64,000 bases of DNA, taken from contig JAUIBL010000003.1 of assembly GCA_030428355.1 (NCBI GenBank), positions 62,001-126,000 on the forward strand. The letters run 5' to 3'. The notes beneath the pieces are model-generated. The model was not told the origin of the DNA. It saw nothing but the letters and a program-made list of their open reading frames with translations, and did not search any database. Position 1 is the first letter of the stretch. Each line of letters opens with the position of its first letter. Source of the stretch: Alphaproteobacteria bacterium (GTDB lineage: Bacteria; Pseudomonadota; Alphaproteobacteria; Rhodobacterales; Rhodobacteraceae). The position numbers and the translations under genes were made by a program. Positions 19,200 to 26,209 of this stretch are shown here, piece after piece.

Positions 19200-19931
19200 A
19201 TGGGACAGACGATCATCATCACGGGGGCGGGCAGCGGGATTGGCCGTGCCTGTGCCGAGGCGTTTCTGGGCGCGGGTTGGCGCGTCGGGCTGATCGGGCG
19301 ACGGGCGACACCGCTCGAAGAGATCGCGGCTGGAAATGAGGCGGCGCTGGCGCTGCCCTGTGACGTGACCGACGCGGCTGCGGTGGAGGCCGCTTTTGCC
19401 ACGGTTGTGGAGCGGTGGGGACGGCTTGATGCGCTGTTCAACAATGCAGGCACCGGCGTGTTCGGGGCGACCATTGACGAGATCTCGCTGGAGGATTGGA
19501 AACGGTGCATCGATGTGAACCTGACGGGCAGCTTCCTTTGTGCGCGGGCGGCTTTTGCGCAGATGCGGCGGCAGGACCCGCAGGGCGGGCGGATCATCAA
19601 CAACGGGTCGATCTCGGCCCATGTGCCGCGCTGGGGATCGGTGCCTTATACGGCGTCGAAACATGCGATCACAGGACTTACGCGGACGCTGTCTCTGGAT
19701 GGGCGGGCGTTCAACATTGCCTGCGGGCAGATCGACATCGGCAATGCGGAGACCGAGATCGTGCACGGGTTGCGGGCGCAGGCGATCGACGCGGGCAAAC
19801 CGGTGGAGCCGGTGATGGATGTGTCCCATGTGGCGTCGTCGGTTCTGCACATGGCCAGCCTGCCGCTCGATGCCAATGTGCAGTTCATGACGGTGATGGC
19901 GACCACCATGCCCTATATCGGGCGCGGCTAG
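19200..19931 (+). CDS. SDR family NAD(P)-dependent oxidoreductase
   Basis: A 243-aa classical short-chain dehydrogenase/reductase. The cofactor motif TGAGSGIG lies near residue 8 and NNAG near 85. The catalytic Ser-Tyr-Lys set is present as SIS...Y-TASK (about residues 139-155). ATG 19200 is preferred over the ORF-track ATG 19188 because GGGAGGGGG lies just before it. It probably oxidises a sugar, sugar alcohol or sugar acid in the same pathway as the dehydratase, but the substrate is not readable. Confidence 0.88.
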   Translation: MGQTIIITGAGSGIGRACAEAFLGAGWRVGLIGRRATPLEEIAAGNEAALALPCDVTDAAAVEAAFATVVERWGRLDALFNNAGTGVFGATIDEISLEDWKRCIDVNLTGSFLCARAAFAQMRRQDPQGGRIINNGSISAHVPRWGSVPYTASKHAITGLTRTLSLDGRAFNIACGQIDIGNAETEIVHGLRAQAIDAGKPVEPVMDVSHVASSVLHMASLPLDANVQFMTVMATTMPYIGRG

Positions 19932-19997
19932 ATTTCCCTTGGAATCGGCGGGCGCTCTGTGCGTTTATGACTGAAGAAAAACAGGGAGGATTTCACC

Positions 19998-21032
19998 ATG
20001 ATCAAGCGCGCCTTTCTCAAGCTTGCCGGGACCACGGCGCTGGCGCTGACGCTGGGGACCGGAGCCTTTGCCCAAGAGGTGACGCTGCGGATGCACCAGT
20101 TCCTGCCGGCGCAGGCGAATGTGCCGAAAAACGTGCTGGTGCCCTGGGCCGAGCGGGTGATGGACGCGTCCGGTGGCCGGATCGAGATCCAGCATTTCCC
20201 GTCGATGCAACTGGGAGGCACGCCGCCGCAACTGATCGATCAGGCGATTGACGGTGTGGCTGACATCGTCTGGACGGTGGCGGGGTATACGCCGGGCCGT
20301 TTCCCGCGTGCCGAGGTGTTCGAGCTGCCGTTCCTGATGACCGATGCGGGCGACATGTCGGCGGCCTATTGGGAGCTGGTCGAAGAACAGATGCTTGATC
20401 AGGATTTCGCCGATTTCAAGGTGCTGGGCGTCTGGGTGCATGGCCCCGGGGTGATCCATTCCGCCGATCCGGTGGAAAGCCCGGAGGATCTCAACGGGAT
20501 GAAGCTGCGCGCGCCGACGCGGGTGACGAACAAGCTTTTCACCAATCTGGGGGCAACCACCGTGGGTATGCCGGTTCCGGCAATTCCGGAATCCCTGTCG
20601 AAAGGGGTTGTGGACGGTGCCGTCATTCCCTGGGAAGTGACTGGGGCGCTCAAAGTGGCTGAACTGGTCGGGAATCACACCGAGTTCGAGGGCAATGCCA
20701 TCTACACCACGACGTTCATTTTCGCGATGAACAAGGAAAAGTACGACAGCCTGCCCGAGGATCTCAGAGCGGTGATCGATGCGCAGTCCGGGGCAGAGTT
20801 CAGCCGGATGGCGGGCACGCAGATGCAGGCGGATGATGGCCCGTCCCGCGATCTGGCGCTTGATATGGGCAACAACATCATCACCGTGAGCGCCGAAGGG
20901 GCCGAGGCGTGGCGCGCGGCTGCGGATGCCACCACCGCTGAATGGATCGCCGAGATGGATGAGAAAGGGATTGACGGAAATGCCCTTCTTGCGCGGGCGA
21001 AAGAGCTTTTGGACAAGCACAACACGCAGTAA
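19998..21032 (+). CDS. dctP: TRAP transporter solute-binding protein (DctP family)
   Basis: A 344-aa periplasmic binding protein. The signal peptide ends GAFAQE at about residue 26. The DctP fold pattern is visible: FPSMQLGG near 76, the helix-spine region with the conserved Arg in GMKLRAPT (about 170), which binds the substrate carboxylate, and a following PVPAIPESLSKG segment. The ribosome-binding site GGGAGG is strong. It delivers an organic acid to DctQM; the neighbouring sugar-acid enzymes suggest a sugar acid. Confidence 0.92.
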   Translation: MIKRAFLKLAGTTALALTLGTGAFAQEVTLRMHQFLPAQANVPKNVLVPWAERVMDASGGRIEIQHFPSMQLGGTPPQLIDQAIDGVADIVWTVAGYTPGRFPRAEVFELPFLMTDAGDMSAAYWELVEEQMLDQDFADFKVLGVWVHGPGVIHSADPVESPEDLNGMKLRAPTRVTNKLFTNLGATTVGMPVPAIPESLSKGVVDGAVIPWEVTGALKVAELVGNHTEFEGNAIYTTTFIFAMNKEKYDSLPEDLRAVIDAQSGAEFSRMAGTQMQADDGPSRDLALDMGNNIITVSAEGAEAWRAAADATTAEWIAEMDEKGIDGNALLARAKELLDKHNTQ

Positions 21033-21044
21033 AGCGTGCGGCGT

Positions 21045-21066
21045 CGCCCGGGCAGGGACCCGGGCG
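21045..21066 (+). terminator. Hairpin between dctP and dctQ
   Basis: CGCCCGGG and CCCGGGCG form a perfect 8-bp stem with a 6-nt loop in the 63-nt gap after dctP. There is no U-tract, so it is more likely an mRNA-stabilising or partial-termination structure than a full terminator. Confidence 0.55.
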
Positions 21067-21095
21067 GCGCACAGAACGGCGAGGGGCAGTGCGGC

Positions 21096-21680
21096 ATGAA
21101 GACGGCGATTGAGCGCCTCGCGCGGGGCATGGCGATCCTTGGCGGTGTGGTCCTTGTGGCGCTGGTGCTGCTGACCTGCGTGTCGGTGCTCGGGCGCGGG
21201 CTGAATTCCATGGGACATTCGGGCTGGCTCACGGCGCTGTCGCAGGGTCTGGCGGACGGGCTGATCGCCAGCGGGGTCGGGCCGGTGACGGGCGATTTCG
21301 AACTGGTCGAGGCGGGGATCGCGTTCTCGATCTTTGCGTTCCTGCCGATCTGCCAGTTGTATGCAGGCCATGCGACGGTGGATGTGTTCACGTCGCGGCT
21401 GTCGGGCAAGGCCAATGCGTGGCTGATCGCATTCTGGGACGTGGTTTTGACGCTGGTGATCTGGCTGATCACATGGCGTCTTTTTGCAGGGCTTCTGGAC
21501 AAGCTTGGCAACGGCGAGACGTCGTTTCTGCTGCAATTCCCGATCTGGTGGGCCTATGCGGCCAGTTTTGTGGCCGCCTTGGTGGCCTCGGTGACGGCGC
21601 TTTACTGTTCGGTGGGCCGCGTGACCTATGCCGCGACCGGGCGGTCGATTTTGCCAGCATCAGGAGCGGATGCGGCATGA
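21096..21680 (+). CDS. dctQ: TRAP transporter small permease (DctQ family)
   Basis: A 194-aa membrane protein with four hydrophobic helices, typical for the small TRAP subunit. ATG 21096 follows GAGGGGCAG; the upstream ORF-track extension runs through the dctP-dctQ hairpin and is rejected. It overlaps dctM by 4 nt (ATGA). Confidence 0.88.
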   Translation: MKTAIERLARGMAILGGVVLVALVLLTCVSVLGRGLNSMGHSGWLTALSQGLADGLIASGVGPVTGDFELVEAGIAFSIFAFLPICQLYAGHATVDVFTSRLSGKANAWLIAFWDVVLTLVIWLITWRLFAGLLDKLGNGETSFLLQFPIWWAYAASFVAALVASVTALYCSVGRVTYAATGRSILPASGADAA

Positions 21681-23173
21681 GCATGCTGGAGCTTGGCATC
21701 TGGTCCTTTCCGGTCCTGCTGGCGCTGATTTTCCTGCGGGCGCCTATTGGGCTCGCGATGATGCTCTGCGGGATCGGCGGGCTTTGGCTGGCGTTGGGCA
21801 GTCCGGACGTGGTGCTGGCGCGGCTCAAGTCCGAGACATATTCAACATTTTCCAGCTATTCCCTGTCGATTATTCCGATTTTCTTGTTAATGGGCCAGTT
21901 CGCAACCCTGTCGGGCATGTCTCAGGCGCTGTTCAAGGCGGCGGAATCGTGGCTGGGGCATCGCAAGGGCGGGGTGGCGATGGCATCGGTCGGGGCCTGT
22001 GCAGGCTTTGGCGCGATCTGCGGATCGTCACTGGCGACGGCGGCAACGATGAGCCGGGTGGCCTTGCCGGAGTTGCGGCGCAACGGTTATTCGGGCGGGT
22101 TTTCCACGGCGACGCTGGCGGCGGGGGGCACGCTGGGCATCCTGATCCCGCCCTCGGTGATCCTCGTGATCTATGCCATCCTGACCGAGCAGAATATCGC
22201 CAAGCTGTTCCTGGCGGCCTTCATTCCCGGTGTTCTGGCGGCTCTTGGGTATATCTTGACGATTTCGCTTTACGTCAGACGACATCCGGAAGCAGCAGGA
22301 CATCGGGAGCCTGTGCCCTATGCGGAACGCTGGCGCGCGCTTTTCAACGTGTGGCCGGTCTTGCTGGTCTTCGGACTAGTCGTGGGAGGGATTTATGCCG
22401 GTTGGTTCACACCGACGGAAGGCGCGGCCGTGGGGGCGGCGGGCACCGGGTTGATCGCGCTCGTGTCGGGCAACCTGACATGGGATGTGTTCAAGCAGAG
22501 CATCATCCAGACGGCGGTCAGCACTGCGATGATCTTTTTCATCGTGCTGGGGGCGGCGTTTTACAACGGGTTTCTGGCGCTGACACAGGTGCCGCAGGAG
22601 TTGTCGAACTGGGTGGTCGAGATGGGTCTCAGCCCGTTCATGGTGCTGTCGCTGATCCTGCTCTTCTACCTTGTGTTCGGCTGCCTGATGGACAGCCTGT
22701 CGATGATCCTGCTGACCATCCCGATCTTTTTCCCGGTCATTTCCGTCATGGATTTCGGCTTTGTCGATCTGGCGGTGATGCAGGCCGATGCGGCGCGCGA
22801 GGTGCTTGCGGCAGGTATCCCGGAAGGCATGACGCAGGAGATGCTGGCGTCGATCCAGTCGGCGATGGCGGCGGGGATGGAGTTGACGCGCGCGCAGATG
22901 CAGGCGCTCGACATTCGTGTGACGCAGGGCATGGCGAACCGGATCGAGGCGGAATGGGTGGCGATCTGGTTCGGCATCCTCGTGCTGATCGTGGTCGAGG
23001 TGGGGCTCATCACGCCGCCGGTGGGGATGAACCTTTTCATCATCAATTCGATGGATCGGAACACGCCGATGATGGAGACCTACCGGGCGGTGATCTGGTT
23101 TGTGGCGTCCGATCTGGTGCGGGTGATCCTGCTGGTGCTGTTCCCAGCGATCACCCTGTTCTGGCTGTATTGA
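21677..23173 (+). CDS. dctM: TRAP transporter large permease (DctM family)
   Basis: A polytopic permease of 498 aa, starting at ATG 21677 in the ATGA overlap with dctQ. Hallmarks include FLRAPIGLAMM near residue 18, the GTLGILIPPSV loop near 155 and the C-terminal EVGLITPPVGMNLF. It is about 60-70 residues longer than a usual DctM. The extra length is an alanine-rich, amphipathic stretch at about residues 365-428 (containing EGMTQEMLASIQSAM), placed just before the last conserved helices. The insertion is in frame and the rest of the protein is intact. Confidence 0.92.
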   Translation: MSMLELGIWSFPVLLALIFLRAPIGLAMMLCGIGGLWLALGSPDVVLARLKSETYSTFSSYSLSIIPIFLLMGQFATLSGMSQALFKAAESWLGHRKGGVAMASVGACAGFGAICGSSLATAATMSRVALPELRRNGYSGGFSTATLAAGGTLGILIPPSVILVIYAILTEQNIAKLFLAAFIPGVLAALGYILTISLYVRRHPEAAGHREPVPYAERWRALFNVWPVLLVFGLVVGGIYAGWFTPTEGAAVGAAGTGLIALVSGNLTWDVFKQSIIQTAVSTAMIFFIVLGAAFYNGFLALTQVPQELSNWVVEMGLSPFMVLSLILLFYLVFGCLMDSLSMILLTIPIFFPVISVMDFGFVDLAVMQADAAREVLAAGIPEGMTQEMLASIQSAMAAGMELTRAQMQALDIRVTQGMANRIEAEWVAIWFGILVLIVVEVGLITPPVGMNLFIINSMDRNTPMMETYRAVIWFVASDLVRVILLVLFPAITLFWLY

Positions 23174-23269
23174 CCGACATGGGGTTGCCCGTCGACGCAG
23201 GACCGTGCAGGTCTTGGACAGCCTGCCGGCACGCTTGCTAAAGACCGATGGCATGGATAACGATTTTAC

Positions 23270-24025
23270 ATGACTGAGAAAATGCAGCCCACAACACCTC
23301 TTGACGCCGCTCTTCTGCGCAGCCTGTTCGACAGGATTTATGTGATCAACCTTCCCGAGCGCGCGGACCGGCGCAAGGAGGTTCTTGGAGAGTTGCATCG
23401 TGTTGGAGTGCAACCGGATGATCCGTTGATCACATTCTGGCAGGCTGTCCGTCCCGCGGATCGGGGGGAGTTTCGATCCATCGGTGCCAGAGGGTGTTTT
23501 CTGAGTCATTTGGGCGTGCTTGAAGATGCCGTCGCGCAGGGGCTTCAGAGTATCCTGATCATCGAGGATGACATGGATTGGACGGCGCTGGCGCTTTCAC
23601 CCGAGTTCGATGCAGCGCCGCTGAAAGAGGTCGCCTGGCACTTTGTGCATGGCGGCTTGGGTGAACGGGCACCGGACCTGAAGGTCAGGATGCGCCTGCA
23701 TCCCATCCCGCCCGAAGAAAACATGATGCTGTCTCACTTCATCGCGTTGCGGGAACCCGCAATCGGTGCGGCGGTGCAGTATCTGTCTGCGATGTTGCAA
23801 AGACCGGCGGGATCACCCGACGGGGGGCCGATGGATGTGGACGGGGCCTATTCCTGGTTCCGGAAGGATCACCCGGAATTTGCGTCCTATGTCTGCGAAC
23901 CGAGCATCGCCATGCAGCGATCCAGCCGGTCCGACATCACCGACGCGACGGGTTGGCGGGCGACATGGCTGGCCGACGCCGCCAGACGTTTGCGCCGCGC
24001 CGTGCTGTCACGCAGGAGAGACTGA
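23270..24025 (+). CDS. Glycosyltransferase family 25 (LPS biosynthesis type)
   Basis: A 251-aa GT25 enzyme. The N-terminal DRIYVINLPERADRR is the family opening, GCFLSHLGVLEDA follows near residue 75, and the metal/nucleotide-sugar DxD-like site is IIEDDMDW near 100. GT25 members transfer sugars to lipopolysaccharide or surface glycans. It stands alone, without other LPS genes nearby. No strong ribosome-binding site is visible before the ATG. Confidence 0.85.
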   Translation: MTEKMQPTTPLDAALLRSLFDRIYVINLPERADRRKEVLGELHRVGVQPDDPLITFWQAVRPADRGEFRSIGARGCFLSHLGVLEDAVAQGLQSILIIEDDMDWTALALSPEFDAAPLKEVAWHFVHGGLGERAPDLKVRMRLHPIPPEENMMLSHFIALREPAIGAAVQYLSAMLQRPAGSPDGGPMDVDGAYSWFRKDHPEFASYVCEPSIAMQRSSRSDITDATGWRATWLADAARRLRRAVLSRRRD

Positions 24026-24068
24026 GGGACACGGCGCGGTCGACGTATGTCGGCTACAGTTTCTGATC

Positions 24069-24308
24069 CTAACAATAGATGCGGTACAACCATTTGCCTT
24101 CGCCGACATCAGCGATGTCAGCAGCAGTGACCCGGCGACCATTGCTCAGCGTCCAATTGTACCCGGAAACGTCTGAAATCCCGAGAAACTGGCCATCTTT
24201 CGTCATGATTTCGCTGCAACCTGCCCGGTGTTTTTCGGCGGCTTTGTACTCACGCAACAATCTGTAATGTCGGAAACGCTGCCAAAGTGATAGAACTGGT
24301 TCGGTCAT
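24069..24308 (-). CDS. Small protein of unknown function
   Basis: A 79-aa ORF with the composition of a real protein: an N-terminal basic helix (SLWQRFRHYRLLREYKAAEKHR), then a compact segment rich in Gly, Trp and Tyr that ends KWLYRIYC. I do not recognise the family. Base composition is lower in GC than the neighbouring genes, as is the 145 nt upstream, and it sits next to a tRNA gene, a common integration site. No good ribosome-binding site is seen. Confidence 0.45.
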   Translation of the reverse strand: MTEPVLSLWQRFRHYRLLREYKAAEKHRAGCSEIMTKDGQFLGISDVSGYNWTLSNGRRVTAADIADVGEGKWLYRIYC

Positions 24309-24454
24309 GGACTAAGCCTATCGTTTTGTGTTTGCGGGGGATGTCCGGATTAAACACTACCGCAAAGCAGACTGTACACAAAGCCTGATTTTTGGCACAA
24401 TGAGCCAAAACGAACCAGCGGTGTGACAAGGGTTTGGGGAAGTCATTGATTGAA

Positions 24455-24530
24455 TGGTGCCCCCACACGGACTCGAACCGCGGACCTACTGATTACAAAT
24501 CAGTTGCTCTACCAGCTGAGCTATAGGGGC
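24455..24530 (-). tRNA. tRNA-Thr (anticodon UGU)
   Basis: A 76-nt cloverleaf on the minus strand. The acceptor stem is GCCCCTA paired with TGGGGGC, the D-arm contains AGCTCAGCTGGTAGAGC, the anticodon stem is ACTGA/TCAGT with loop TTTGTAA (anticodon TGT), and the T-arm contains GGTTCGAGTCC. The 3' CCA is encoded. Confidence 0.97.
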
Positions 24531-24676
24531 TCCGGAGGCGTGATTACTGAGTGTCGCGCGGCTGTGCAAGAGGCAATATCGGGAAAATGTGCGAATTGCG
24601 CTGGCGCGTGGAAGACGGGTTTCTTCCCGGGGCCGGGGCGTATACGGTGCGCAGGCGGCGAGACTGAAGAACACAG

Positions 24677-25558
24677 ATGCAGGTTGTCCTACATACAGGT
24701 CTCCATGCGACCGACAGCGACCGTTTGTTCAAGACGCTGCTGCGCAATCGCGAGGGGTTCAAGGCGGCGGGGATCGCCGTTCCGGGGCCGGGCAAGTACC
24801 GGAACCTGATCTCGGAGATGTTGAACGCGCTGGGGGAGTCGCGGCCTGCGCCGGGCAGCCGGGACATCCTTCTGGACAGCATTCTGGACGATGCGGCGGA
24901 CCACGTGGACCGGATGATCCTGTCGCACGAGAACCTGTTTTCGGTGCCCAAGATCGCGTTTCAGGGTGGGGTGGTCTATCGTAAGGCGGAACAGCGTCTG
25001 CGCGTCCTGCACGAGGTGTTTGCCGGGGATTCGGTCGAGATCTTCATCGGCCTGCGCAATCCGGCGACCTTTCTTCCGGCCCTTCTGGCAGGGACCCCGC
25101 TCGAGTCGCTGCCGCAGCTTCTGCACGGTCTGGACCCGATGCAGATCCGCTGGTCGCAGTTGATCAGGCGGATCACCGATGCGGTGCCGGGCGTTCCCGT
25201 CACGGTCTGGTGCGATGAGGACAGTCCGCTGATCTGGGGCGAACTGATCCGTGAACTCGCCGGGCTTGAGGCGACCTATCCGGTCATCGGGGCCTATTCC
25301 CGGATGGCCGACATCACGTCGGAGGAAGGCATGACGCGGTTCCGGGACTTTCTGGCCGAAAGACCCGGTCTGAACGAACGGCAGATCCGGCGCGTCATGG
25401 TGGCGTTTCTCGACAAATATGCCGATCCGGCCAAGATCGAGCACGAATTCGATATTCCCGGCTGGGATGCCGATCTGGTGCAGGACCTGACCGAGCAATA
25501 CGAGGAAGATCTGTTCCTTCTCGAACGGATGCCCGGTGTCACGCTGATCGCGCCATGA
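24677..25558 (+). CDS. Sulfotransferase-like protein of unknown function
   Basis: 293 aa. The opening MQVVLHTGLHATDSDRL resembles the start of P-loop sulfotransferases (usually a GLHKTGTT-type motif), but the Lys and Thr residues expected to bind PAPS are missing. Later segments such as RMILSHENLF (about residue 80) and IFIGLRNPATFLPAL (about 125) also match the order seen in sulfotransferase-like proteins, where a R-P region contacts the nucleotide. It may keep the fold without the usual chemistry. It is a single gene with no operon partner. Confidence 0.6.
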   Translation: MQVVLHTGLHATDSDRLFKTLLRNREGFKAAGIAVPGPGKYRNLISEMLNALGESRPAPGSRDILLDSILDDAADHVDRMILSHENLFSVPKIAFQGGVVYRKAEQRLRVLHEVFAGDSVEIFIGLRNPATFLPALLAGTPLESLPQLLHGLDPMQIRWSQLIRRITDAVPGVPVTVWCDEDSPLIWGELIRELAGLEATYPVIGAYSRMADITSEEGMTRFRDFLAERPGLNERQIRRVMVAFLDKYADPAKIEHEFDIPGWDADLVQDLTEQYEEDLFLLERMPGVTLIAP

Positions 25559-25606
25559 ACGGACCTTTCCGGTGGGCTGGGACGCTGGGCCGACGTGCCC
25601 TGCCGT

Positions 25607-25867
25607 TCAGCGCATCCCCAAAGCTTCCTTGTACATTTCAAGCACCGCTTCTTCCTCGGCGATGTCGTCGGGCTCGCGCTTGCGCAGCGCGATCACCTTG
25701 CGCATGACCTTTGTGTCGTAACCGCGGGCCTTGGCTTCGGCCATGACCTCTTTCTGCTGGTCGGCGATGTCTTTCTTTTCCATCTCCAGACGCTCGAACC
25801 GTTCGATGAACTGGCGCAGCTCATCTGCGGTGACGCGGTAATTGGCTTCGATTGCGCTGTCGTCCAT
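25607..25867 (-). CDS. GapR-like DUF2312 DNA-binding protein
   Basis: 86 aa, strongly helical and charged, with the DUF2312 pattern: LRQFIERFERLEMEKKDI (about residues 17-35), EVMAEAKARGYDTKVMRKV, and an acidic C-terminal helix. Caulobacter GapR of this family is a nucleoid-associated protein that recognises overtwisted AT-rich DNA ahead of polymerases. The ribosome-binding site AGGAG is well placed. It is likely essential or near-essential in this class; that is family knowledge. Confidence 0.9.
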   Translation of the reverse strand: MDDSAIEANYRVTADELRQFIERFERLEMEKKDIADQQKEVMAEAKARGYDTKVMRKVIALRKREPDDIAEEEAVLEMYKEALGMR

Positions 25868-25989
25868 CTGTCTGCTCCTGTACGGTCTGAGAGGTTCGTA
25901 GCGAGGGTGGCGCGGGCCTTCAAGGGCTTGTCAGCGGGCGGGCGATGAATTACCGCCCCCGTGGGCAATGACCATCGCGGGAGCGTATC

Positions 25990-26205
25990 ATGGACATACT
26001 GATCTGGTCGGGCGCGGCGCTGTCTTTTGCCGGTCTGTGCGGGCTGGTCTACTGCATCCTGCGGGTGAACAAGGCCCGCAAGGCGGGGCTGAGCGACGAG
26101 GCGCTGCGGGACGAGGTCAAGACCGTGATGCCGATCAACCTCGGGTCGCTCTTCGTGTCGGTGCTGGGACTGATGCTGGTGATCCTTGGGATTTTCCTCG
26201 GCTGA
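25990..26205 (+). CDS. Small two-helix membrane protein, unknown function
   Basis: 71 aa with two hydrophobic helices (about residues 4-24 and 48-70), separated by a charged loop rich in Lys and Glu. I do not know a named family. It converges with the FadJ-like gene, whose stop is 5 nt away. Confidence 0.65.
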   Translation: MDILIWSGAALSFAGLCGLVYCILRVNKARKAGLSDEALRDEVKTVMPINLGSLFVSVLGLMLVILGIFLG

Positions 26206-26209
26206 GCGC

